Shown here: positions 9,194 to 16,562 of the stretch, piece after piece | How positions within the stretch are numbered: position 1 is the first letter of the stretch | Layout of the letters: every line of letters begins with the position of its first letter | Position numbers and translations under genes: made by a program | Assembly: GCA_947258735.1 (NCBI GenBank) | Contig: CAMYJJ010000003.1 | Coordinates: 1-37,177 of the forward strand | DNA length: 37,177 nucleotides | Direction of reading: 5' to 3' | Source: Thermodesulfovibrionia bacterium | GTDB taxonomy: Bacteria; Nitrospirota; Thermodesulfovibrionia; UBA6902 | The notes under the pieces: generated by a model | Seen by the model: the letters and a program-made list of their open reading frames with translations, nothing else | The model's database searches: none | Told to the model about the DNA's origin: nothing

Positions 9194-9323
9194 CAGACTG
9201 TCCGAGAACTGTCATCCTGAACTTGTTTCAGGATCTCTCATTGTTGTAACGAATTTTAAAACGAGATTCCGAAACAAGTTCGGAATGACAAAATACACAT
9301 TATCTGCACTCTCGGAAAGCCTG
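9194..9323. repeat. 130-bp inverted-repeat (MITE-like) element, copy 2
   Basis: Terminal arms cagactgtccgaga (9194-9207) and tctcggaaagcctg (9310-9323) pair at 12 of 14 positions. The inner core, 9211-9289, has gtcatcctgaac..ggatctc and gagattccgaa..ggaatgac hairpins. It has the same length and internal geometry (17 and 34 bases from core to ends) as the copy at 14.7 kb. It carries no ORF. Confidence 0.8.
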
Positions 9324-9529
9324 GATAGAAGGGGTATTCAGTAATCAGAATGCAATACAGCTGGACACATCAATATGTATAAACAGAAGAGCAGTTGCCG
9401 TATCATTATCACAGCAAGGGTATATCAATATCCTACCCAGAAAAATAAGACGATCTGATAAACATTTATAACAGGTTTCTTGCTGCTATCGGAAGATCAG
9501 CAGCCCGCATAGTTACTATGACTACTGGA

Positions 9530-9545
9530 TGTTCCACGTGGAACG
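9530..9545. promoter_or_regulatory. parS site (ParB-binding palindrome), one mismatch
   Basis: TGTTCCACGTGGAACG differs from the perfect 16-bp palindrome TGTTCCACGTGGAACA only in the last base. This is the well-known chromosomal parS sequence bound by ParB/Spo0J. It marks the origin-proximal region for segregation and for condensin loading. Neither parA nor parB is in the window. Confidence 0.8.
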
Positions 9546-9562
9546 TGCAATAAATATTTCTG

Positions 9563-9623
9563 TGTAGGGGTAATTCCCTATTCGATTATCCGCCAGGCTC
9601 GCTCCGATATCAATACCCCTACA
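9563..9623. repeat. gtagggg..cccctac inverted repeat
   Basis: Perfect 10-bp arms TGTAGGGGTA (9563-9572) and TACCCCTACA (9614-9623) enclose a 41-base loop. The cccctaca end is shared with the palindromes at 31.4 and 33.4 kb. It lies 17 bases after the first parS site. Confidence 0.65.
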
Positions 9624-9789
9624 GCAGGCCTGCTTTAGATACGTTCAGCAGCAGGCTCGGTAATTGGTAATTCAGGATATTCACAAATGTTTATAATATC
9701 TTGAAAACAGAAATTCTTAAGGGGGGATTATACTATAGATGATTAGTAAAAAATCTGATAGTGCAATACAATGCTAGAGACATGCAAAA

Positions 9790-9798
9790 TTATCCACA
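9790..9798 (+). promoter_or_regulatory. DnaA box
   Basis: TTATCCACA is a perfect match to the strong DnaA-box consensus TTATNCACA. It lies 8 bases from the second parS site, in AT-rich sequence. Only one perfect box is visible here, so a full oriC is not shown. Confidence 0.5.
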
Positions 9799-9806
9799 AT
9801 CATATA

Positions 9807-9822
9807 TGTTCCACGTGGAACA
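9807..9822. promoter_or_regulatory. parS site (ParB-binding palindrome), perfect
   Basis: TGTTCCACGTGGAACA is a perfect 16-bp palindrome identical to canonical chromosomal parS. A chance exact match to this 16-mer is very unlikely, and a second near-perfect copy lies 277 bases upstream. Confidence 0.88.
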
Positions 9823-9907
9823 GGGAGGGTGTCCTGAAAAAATTGACTATTTATAAACGCTTGTGATACATTTTCAGTTATATGATATATGAAGATATGT
9901 TGAAAAA

Positions 9908-10906
9908 ATGTTAATTCTAGGGATAGATACATCATGTGACGACACTGCTGCTGCTGTTGTCAGGGATGAATCCGTAATTTTGTCTAATATTGTTTCAAGT
10001 CAGGACGAAATTCATGCAAAGTATGGAGGAATTGTACCTGAACTTGCCTCAAGAAGACATATCGAGTTAATTTCTCCGGTTGTTCATGAAGCCTTGTCCA
10101 GCGCAAATGCAGATTTTCGTGATATTGATGCAATTGCGGTCACACATGGTCCGGGATTAATTGGATCGCTCCTGGTTGGTGTATGTTTTGCCAAATCCCT
10201 CTCATACGTGCATCAGGTCCCGTTAATTGCCATTAATCATCTTGAGGGGCATATCTGCTCATACTTCCTGGAGCGCACGCCTGTTGTGCCATTTCTGGCC
10301 CTTGTTGTATCCGGAGGCCATACAAGCATGTACAAGGTGAAAGGAAAGGGCAATTACAGGGAAATTGGCCGTACAAGGGATGATGCAGCGGGAGAGGCAT
10401 ATGATAAGGTGGCAAAGCTGCTCGGTTACGGGTATCCCGGAGGACCGATTATTGATACACTGGCATCAAAGGGAGATCCTCAATCAGTCAAATTTCCTCG
10501 GTCTTTTCTCAAGGACGGCCATGATTTCAGCTTTAGTGGACTGAAAACAGCAGTGCTGCTTTATACCCGAAAAAACCCTGAGGCCAGAAAAGAGGACATT
10601 GCTGCAAGCTTCCAGGCTGCAGTGATTGATGTGCTTGTGGGAAGGTCGATAGAGGTTGCAAAAAAACAGGGGATACGTATGATTGCCCTGTCTGGAGGTG
10701 TTTCAGCAAATAAAGGGTTGAGAACGGTTATGAAGGGAAAAGCGTCTGAAGCCGGTCTTGAGGTATTCCTCCCATCAACTCAGCTTTGCACTGATAATGC
10801 TGCCATGATTGCGTCGGCTGGATATTACCATTTTGTAAACGGTGAACGAGCAGCATTTGATTTAAATCCAAAAGCATACCTTCCGCTTGGATCAGCCAAC
10901 GGCTGA
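9908..10906 (+). CDS. tsaD: tRNA N6-adenosine threonylcarbamoyltransferase TsaD
   Basis: This 332-residue protein is of usual family length. It transfers threonylcarbamoyl from TC-AMP to A37 of ANN-decoding tRNAs, with TsaB and TsaE (not in this window). The N-terminal ASKHA motif reads LGIDTSCDDTAAAVV, with Asp where many homologues have Glu. The metal ligands H111 and H115 are in NHLEGH, and the third, Asp, is in CTDNAAMIA near the C-terminus. SGGHTSMY and SGGVSANKGLR are conserved nucleotide-binding loops. The ATG has no good Shine-Dalgarno in its AT-rich leader. It is convergent with the mini zinc-finger gene, 13 bases away. Confidence 0.96.
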   Translation: MLILGIDTSCDDTAAAVVRDESVILSNIVSSQDEIHAKYGGIVPELASRRHIELISPVVHEALSSANADFRDIDAIAVTHGPGLIGSLLVGVCFAKSLSYVHQVPLIAINHLEGHICSYFLERTPVVPFLALVVSGGHTSMYKVKGKGNYREIGRTRDDAAGEAYDKVAKLLGYGYPGGPIIDTLASKGDPQSVKFPRSFLKDGHDFSFSGLKTAVLLYTRKNPEARKEDIAASFQAAVIDVLVGRSIEVAKKQGIRMIALSGGVSANKGLRTVMKGKASEAGLEVFLPSTQLCTDNAAMIASAGYYHFVNGERAAFDLNPKAYLPLGSANG

Positions 10907-10919
10907 CCAGGAGTCCCTA

Positions 10920-11102
10920 TCATGTGCAGTGTGCCTTAAGGTGAGACACAAAAGCTGACAGACCCTTAAACTCCTCCCTGCAGAATGGACACGAAAACTT
11001 TCCATGTTTTACCCTTGCAGCGCATTTCTCCCATATGCCTTTGACCTTTGAATCGTCCCGCACCGTATCTGTATGCACTGTAATTTCCTCGAGTTCTTTC
11101 AT
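10920..11102 (-). CDS. Mini C2H2-type zinc-finger protein
   Basis: This 60-residue ORF has its C-terminal half as a classical single finger: C-x2-C (CPFC), then FKGLSAFVSH, then H-x3-H with a trailing Cys (HLKAHCT). The hydrophobic positions expected between ligands (F and L) are present. The N-terminal half is charged and has no motif. The function is unknown; DNA, RNA or protein contact is possible. Its ATG has only a weak GGA 9 bases upstream. It follows lspA on the same strand by 43 bases and could be its operon partner. The finger pattern makes a chance ORF unlikely. Confidence 0.6.
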   Translation of the reverse strand: MKELEEITVHTDTVRDDSKVKGIWEKCAARVKHGKFSCPFCREEFKGLSAFVSHLKAHCT

Positions 11103-11145
11103 AATGAAGATTCCAATCTAATGTAATAATTATATCAGAAAATAA

Positions 11146-11631
11146 TCATTTCTTAACATGGCCAGATCCAAAAATATTGGTCCAGAGAAAAAGGACAATC
11201 CCTACCGTAAGGGCTGAGTCCGCGACATTAAAGGAAGGCCAGTGCCAGTTGTTGACATAAAAATCAATAAAATCAGTGACTTTGCCGATTCTTATCCTGT
11301 CAATAAGGTTGCCGACTGCACCGCCAAGAACCAGGGAAAGAGAGATAATCTCCATTCTTTTTTGCACGGTCTTCAAATAATAGAGAATAAACAGTATAGC
11401 AAAAATCGATACGATTACAAAAAAGAGATTCCCAAGGCCTGCAAACATGCCGAATGCAGCACCCCTGTTTTCAATGTGAACAATATTAATAAAAGGCAGG
11501 ACATTGATGATTTCATGGTATGCAACCTTGCTGACTATTATTGCTTTTGTGATGACATCAAGAACGATAACCGGAATGGCTATAACAGGAATGAGGAACC
11601 CTTTATTCAATCTGTCAACACCTGATAGCAT
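11146..11631 (-). CDS. lspA: Lipoprotein signal peptidase (signal peptidase II)
   Basis: This 161-residue inner-membrane aspartic protease cleaves the signal peptide of prolipoproteins after diacylglyceryl transfer. Four membrane helices are visible. The catalytic Asp residues are D111 in GNLIDR and D138 in FNVADSA, and the ENRGAAFG motif is at 54-61. The ATG overlaps the 3' end of ileS by 25 bases, with AGGA about 11 bases upstream, so it is translationally coupled to ileS; ileS-lspA pairing is common in bacteria. A lipoprotein substrate with a clear lipobox is encoded at 19.7-20.4 kb. Confidence 0.95.
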   Translation of the reverse strand: MLSGVDRLNKGFLIPVIAIPVIVLDVITKAIIVSKVAYHEIINVLPFINIVHIENRGAAFGMFAGLGNLFFVIVSIFAILFILYYLKTVQKRMEIISLSLVLGGAVGNLIDRIRIGKVTDFIDFYVNNWHWPSFNVADSALTVGIVLFLWTNIFGSGHVKK

Positions 11632-14414
11632 CTTTTACATAATCCTGGGTGATCATCATGTTCTCCAACACTGGTTAACCAGTTCCAGCATCTCTCGCAT
11701 TTTTTCCCGGCAGCCTTATTCACTGATATCGACACATTGTCCAGCTCAGTACTGCTATACGCATTATCAGGCGCATCCCTGTATGGAGCTATCTCCACAT
11801 CAGAGACGATAAATAACGTAGGTAAAACACCCGCATACTCTTCAAGCAGCGCTAACGTTGCGTCCTGAACATATAAAGTGACTTTTGCTTCAAGGGCATT
11901 CCCGATGAATTTTTCCTGACGTTTCAGTTCAAGGGCCTTATTGACTTCATCACGGATTTTTGAAAATCCATCCCATTTCCTTTCCAGCTCCTGATCCAGA
12001 AATTCAGGGTTGACCTTTGGAAAGTCCGACAGAAACACGCTTTCCTCTTTGTCACCCGGTATGTGCTGCCAGATCTCTTCAGCAGTGAATGAAAGTATGG
12101 GCGATATGAGTTTAGTTAATGAAATCAATATGTTATAAAGAACAGCTTGGGCAGCCCTGCGCTCCCCGGAGTCTGTTTTAAATGTATATAATTTATCCTT
12201 GAGAATGTCCAGATAGAATGAACTCATGTCCATGATACAGAATTGATAAATGGCATGATACACTTCATAAAAGGCAAAGGTCTCATAGGAATGGGTTACC
12301 TTTTGAATGAGCGACTGCAGCATGCTCAGTGCCAGCCTGTCCAGTTCCGTGAGATCGTCCCTGTTCAATTTGTTCAGGTCTGTATCAGAAGGGTCAAGGT
12401 CAGAAATATTGCCCAGAAGGAACCTGCTGGTATTTCGTATCTTTCTGTATGCTTCCACAAGGCGGGCAAGTATCTCATTGGAGATACGCATGTCCTCCCG
12501 GTAATCAGCGGAAGAACTCCAGAGCCGCAGGATCTCTGAGCCGTATTTATTTGTTATATCCTGGGGAGATATAACGTTACCAAGGGATTTGGACATCTTC
12601 TTTCCCTTGCCGTCAACAACGAATCCATGGGTCAGGACTGCTTTGTAAGGAGCCCTGTCCCTTGTTCCGACCGATGCCAGCAAGGAACTCTGAAACCATC
12701 CCCTGTGCTGGTCACTGCCTTCAAGGTACAAATCAGCAGGACCGGGAAACCTGTCATCTGCTTCTATGACCGCGGCATGGCTGACACCGGAATCAAACCA
12801 GACATCAAGGATATCTGTCTCTCTGGTAAAGGTATCTGAACCGCATTTTGCACACATATAGCCATCCGGGAGCAGCTCTTTTTCTGATTTCTCAAACCAT
12901 ATGTCAGCTCCGGATTGTTCAACCAGCGATACAATATGGTCCATTACGTTTTTCTCTTTCATGTACTCCCTGCAGTCGCTGCACTGGATCAGCGCAATCG
13001 GGACGCCCCATGACCTCTGTCTGGAGAGACACCAGTCCGGCCTGCTCTCGACCATGCCGTTGATTCTGTCAAATCCCCACTTGGGGATCCATGTCGTGCT
13101 GCTGATTTCCTCAAGGGCCCTTTTACGTAAGTCATTCTTTTCCATGGAGATGAACCACTGTTCTGTTGCCCTGAAAATGACCGGCTTTTTACAACGCCAG
13201 CAGTGAGGATAAGAATGGGCGATCATCTCTGCATTACCCAACAAAGCTCCTAAGCCATTGATTTTATTAATTATATTTTCATTGGCCTTAAATACAAACT
13301 GACCGGCAAACTCATCTGCCTCCTCGGTAAATACCCCTTTATCATTAACCGGCGCAAAGACATCAAGTCCATATTTCAAACCGATCTCAAAATCCTCTTC
13401 ACCATGCCCCGGAGCGGTATGTACAACTCCGGTACCCTGCTCAAGAGTGACATGATCGCCGACAATTGTCATTACCTCTCTATCAAGCCAGGGGTGCCTG
13501 CATAAAATACCTTCCAGGGTGGATCCTGCCCATGCACCGTTTGTGACCGTATACTCTGTTTCCTTAAAACCGATGCTCTCCATGCAGGTATGAATAAGGT
13601 CTTGAGCAATAATCAACTCTCCAGCCGGGGTTTTCACATGCTGGTAATGAAAATCAGGATGCAGAGCAAGCGCCATGTTTGCAGGAAGCGTCCATGGAGT
13701 AGTTGTCCAGATCACGAAATAGGTTCCATGTTCAGGGTCAAGCTCGAACTTGCCTTTTGTATCGGTTACCCTGAACTTCACATACACCGATGGCGATTGC
13801 TTGTCAGCATATTCCACCTCTGCCTCTGCAAGTGCAGTTACACAGGTCGGACACCAGTGAACAGGCTTTTTCCCTTTATAGACAGAGTCCTTTTCAACAA
13901 ACTTGCCGAACTCCCGGATGATCGCGGCTTCATAGTTGTAATTCATTGTAATATAAGGATTGTCCCAGTCACCAAACACGCCAAGCTGTTTGAACTCATC
14001 CCGCTGTATATCAACAAACCTCTTTGCGTAGTCCCTGCAGAGCTTTCTCTTTTCATTAATCGGGGTACTGTTTTTCTTTGAGCCCAGTTTTTTATCAACC
14101 TGGTGCTCTATAGGCAGACCGTGGCAGTCCCACCCCGGAACATACGGAGCATGATACCCCTGCATGGTTTTGTATTTGACGATCATGTCTTTTAAGACCT
14201 TGTTCAGCGTATGTCCCAGATGGATATGACCGTTTGCATACGGAGGCCCGTCATGAAGTATGTATGTTTTTTTGTTTTCCTTCTGCTGCATCTTCTGATA
14301 TGTCTGGTTGTTGTCCCAGTACTCCAGCAGTTCCTTTTCCTTTTTGGCAAGATTGGCCTTCATTGGAAAGGCGGTCTTCGGCAGGTTTAATGTATCTTTG
14401 TAATCAGATCCCAT
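11607..14414 (-). CDS. ileS: Isoleucyl-tRNA synthetase
   Basis: This 935-residue class Ia synthetase charges tRNA-Ile. The N-terminal ATP site HLGH is at 65-68, following DGPPYANGH. The editing domain has WTTTPWTLPAN and GTGVVHTAPGHGEEDF. The second ATP motif is KMSKSLGN. The anticodon-binding domain is followed by a C-terminal zinc finger, CERCWNW and CKRC. Length and domain order fit the bacterial type with C-terminal zinc. No T-box leader is visible upstream; the 500 bases before it are mostly repeats. It overlaps lspA at the 3' end. Confidence 0.97.
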   Translation of the reverse strand: MGSDYKDTLNLPKTAFPMKANLAKKEKELLEYWDNNQTYQKMQQKENKKTYILHDGPPYANGHIHLGHTLNKVLKDMIVKYKTMQGYHAPYVPGWDCHGLPIEHQVDKKLGSKKNSTPINEKRKLCRDYAKRFVDIQRDEFKQLGVFGDWDNPYITMNYNYEAAIIREFGKFVEKDSVYKGKKPVHWCPTCVTALAEAEVEYADKQSPSVYVKFRVTDTKGKFELDPEHGTYFVIWTTTPWTLPANMALALHPDFHYQHVKTPAGELIIAQDLIHTCMESIGFKETEYTVTNGAWAGSTLEGILCRHPWLDREVMTIVGDHVTLEQGTGVVHTAPGHGEEDFEIGLKYGLDVFAPVNDKGVFTEEADEFAGQFVFKANENIINKINGLGALLGNAEMIAHSYPHCWRCKKPVIFRATEQWFISMEKNDLRKRALEEISSTTWIPKWGFDRINGMVESRPDWCLSRQRSWGVPIALIQCSDCREYMKEKNVMDHIVSLVEQSGADIWFEKSEKELLPDGYMCAKCGSDTFTRETDILDVWFDSGVSHAAVIEADDRFPGPADLYLEGSDQHRGWFQSSLLASVGTRDRAPYKAVLTHGFVVDGKGKKMSKSLGNVISPQDITNKYGSEILRLWSSSADYREDMRISNEILARLVEAYRKIRNTSRFLLGNISDLDPSDTDLNKLNRDDLTELDRLALSMLQSLIQKVTHSYETFAFYEVYHAIYQFCIMDMSSFYLDILKDKLYTFKTDSGERRAAQAVLYNILISLTKLISPILSFTAEEIWQHIPGDKEESVFLSDFPKVNPEFLDQELERKWDGFSKIRDEVNKALELKRQEKFIGNALEAKVTLYVQDATLALLEEYAGVLPTLFIVSDVEIAPYRDAPDNAYSSTELDNVSISVNKAAGKKCERCWNWLTSVGEHDDHPGLCKRCYQVLTD

Positions 14415-14580
14415 AAGAATTTATTTCCCTGTTTTATATACGTAACACAATACATTTCAAATTTCAACTTAACCCAAAATGTAACATCCTTATCAAGTTT
14501 GTGTCAAGAATGAACAGTGACTTACATAAGTCATATAGCACCTAGTTGCTGTAGAAAATGACAAGGCATATAACAGCGCT

Positions 14581-14808
14581 GTCATTCCCGCGGTCTTTTG
14601 AGCGGGAATCCAGAACATATATTAAATTAGATTCTTTAGCATTGCTTCTGGATCCCCGATCGACAGACTGTGTCATAATTGTCATCCTGAACTTGCTTCA
14701 GGATCTCATGATTTGCAACATGCTTTTAAGACGAGATTCTGAAATGAATTCAGAATGACATTAGGCATGTTTTGCATTTTGTGACACAGTCTGCGAGCGG
14801 GGGATGAC
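14581..14808. repeat. gtcattcccgc-type repeat interrupted by the 130-bp element
   Basis: The left part begins gtcattcccgc, with its own hairpin (cccgc..gcggg), and runs to ctggatccccgatc. The right end, gcgggggatgac (14797-14808), is complementary to the left end. Between them lies a complete 130-bp element. A cga triplet flanks that element on both sides and could be a target duplication. Confidence 0.65.
14664..14793. repeat. 130-bp inverted-repeat (MITE-like) element, copy 3
   Basis: Terminal arms cagactgtgtca (14664-14675) and tgacacagtctg (14782-14793) are perfect 12-bp inverted repeats. The core, 14681-14759, holds two internal stems (atcctgaa../..ttcaggat and attctgaa../..ttcagaat). 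It is non-coding. Confidence 0.85.
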
Positions 14809-14915
14809 GACAACGTGATAACGAGATCAAGAATGAACAGAAATAATTGCATAGCAGATGGATTACCGGTCTTCTCTTGTATCATGAAACATTTATCCTG
14901 TATCATATATCGCAC

Positions 14916-16382
14916 ATGGCATATAACGATTTAAAAACGTTCATTGATCTTCTGGAAAGTAAAAGGCTGATCAAACGGATAAAGGTTGAAGTTGATCCTA
15001 TTCTGGAGATTGCCGAGATAACTGACAGGATGTCAAAGAGCCCCGGCGGCGGGAGTGCTCTTTATTTTGAGAAGGTAAAGGGATCGGCGTATCCTGTTGT
15101 GACAAACCTCTTTGGTTCAATTGAGAGGATGGCGCTGGCGCTGCAGGTGAGTGATATCAATGATGTTGCGGCACGAATCAGGGACCTCATGAACCAGGCA
15201 CCTCCTAAATCACTGATCGAAAAACTTGCCATGCTTCCCCAGCTGTTTGAATTCTCAAAGTATATCCCAAAAAAGATCAGGAAAGCCCCCTGCCAGGAAG
15301 TTATCGAGAAAGACGCGCCTGACCTGAGTAAATTCCCGGTGATCAAATGCTGGCCCGGAGACGGACAGCCGACAGATGAGGGCAGGTTTATTACCCTGCC
15401 CATGGTTTTTACCAAAGACCCGGAAACAGGCAGACCGAACTGCGGCATGTATCGTATCCACATTTATGATAAAACCACCACAGGCATGCACTGGCATATT
15501 CATAAAGACGGGGCGCGTCACTATGATAAATATAAATCATTAAACCAGCGCATGCCTGCTGCAATAGCGGTGGGCAGTGACCCCGCGGTTATATATGCTG
15601 CCAGCGCTCCCCTCCCTGAAGCAATAGATGAAATGCTTTTTGCAGGTTTCCTGCGTGAAGAACCTGTTGAAATGGTGAAATGCATTACCTCAGACATTGA
15701 AGTGCCTGCCAACAGTGAAATGGTAGTGGAAGGGTATCTGGAGCCGGGAGAATCACGTATTGAAGGGCCATTTGGTGATCATACAGGATTTTATTCTGCC
15801 GCAGATGAGTACCCGGTCTTTCATGTGACCTGCATAACCCATAAAAAGAAGATGATATATCCGGCAACACTGGTCGGGAAACCGCCGATGGAAGACTGTT
15901 ATATAGGCAAGGCAACAGAGAGGATTTTCCTTCCCCTGCTTCAACTGGAATTTACCGAGATCATTGATATGAACCTTCCGATGGAAGGCGTCTTTCATAA
16001 CGCCGCACTTATTTCGATAAAAAAGAGCTTTCCGGGCCATGCAAAAAAGGTCATTCACGGACTGTGGGGCAAGGGACAGATGATGTTTGCAAAACTCCTT
16101 ATCATTGTAGATGATGATGTGGATGTTCAGAATATTTCATACACCGCCTGGCGTGTACTGAACAATGTTGACTGGAAAAGGGATGTGGTCATATCAGAAG
16201 GCCCCCTTGATGACCTTGATCATGCGGCCAGTTTTCCCCGTTACGGCTCAAAAATGGGCATAGATGCCACCCGCAAGACAAGAGAGGAAGGCATGACGCG
16301 TGACTGGCCTGATGAACTGTACATGTCTGAAGAGATCAAAAAACTGGTTGATTCACGATGGAAGGAATACGGCCTGGATTAA
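14916..16382 (+). CDS. ubiD: UbiD-family prenylated-FMN-dependent decarboxylase
   Basis: This 488-residue protein matches the bacterial UbiD type that decarboxylates 4-hydroxy-3-polyprenylbenzoate or analogous quinone precursors. The diagnostic block IEGPFGDHTGFYS is present, followed by PVFHVTCITH and the loop GKPPMED. Near the C-terminus FPRYGSKMGIDAT matches the family. The frame extends upstream to 14847, but MAYNDLKTFIDLLE aligns with the usual start; neither start has a good Shine-Dalgarno. It needs the prFMN cofactor made by UbiX, which is not in the window. A role in menaquinone or ubiquinone synthesis is the likeliest, but other aromatic acids are possible. It is the first of three + strand genes. 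Confidence 0.88.
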   Translation: MAYNDLKTFIDLLESKRLIKRIKVEVDPILEIAEITDRMSKSPGGGSALYFEKVKGSAYPVVTNLFGSIERMALALQVSDINDVAARIRDLMNQAPPKSLIEKLAMLPQLFEFSKYIPKKIRKAPCQEVIEKDAPDLSKFPVIKCWPGDGQPTDEGRFITLPMVFTKDPETGRPNCGMYRIHIYDKTTTGMHWHIHKDGARHYDKYKSLNQRMPAAIAVGSDPAVIYAASAPLPEAIDEMLFAGFLREEPVEMVKCITSDIEVPANSEMVVEGYLEPGESRIEGPFGDHTGFYSAADEYPVFHVTCITHKKKMIYPATLVGKPPMEDCYIGKATERIFLPLLQLEFTEIIDMNLPMEGVFHNAALISIKKSFPGHAKKVIHGLWGKGQMMFAKLLIIVDDDVDVQNISYTAWRVLNNVDWKRDVVISEGPLDDLDHAASFPRYGSKMGIDATRKTREEGMTRDWPDELYMSEEIKKLVDSRWKEYGLD

Positions 16383-16562
16383 TCCTTTGATTACATTTCC
16401 TTGCTTCTGACATCCCGTCATTTCCCCCTGTACTGCATTAACAAATAAACACATCATGTTGTATGCACGAACGCATAAGTCCGGTCAGGATTTAATGTAT
16501 CATGCGATCTTTCCGTATATATACATAAATACGCACGTATGTGCTGACAGGACAGAAGCGCA

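Larger units (their letters stand above)
8959..9907. other. Gene-free stretch of about 950 bases carrying parS, a DnaA box and repeats
   Basis: No supportable coding sequence was seen on either strand. It holds, in order, an AT-rich upstream region for the DUF6788-like gene, a 130-bp repeat element, the first parS site, a gtagggg..cccctac hairpin, a DnaA box, the second parS site, and the weak leader of tsaD. It is the longest gene-free interval in the window. Confidence 0.75.
14415..14915. other. Repeat-filled gap between ileS and the ubiD-like gene
   Basis: No gene was seen on either strand. The centre is a nested pair of repeat elements (14581-14808). The short remaining flanks must carry the divergent promoters, but no convincing -35/-10 pair stands out. 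Confidence 0.6.

Noticed and set aside
13590..14081. 163-residue plus-strand ORF opposite ileS
   Set aside because: Lies entirely against a highly conserved ileS region; composition is that of a reverse-strand shadow.
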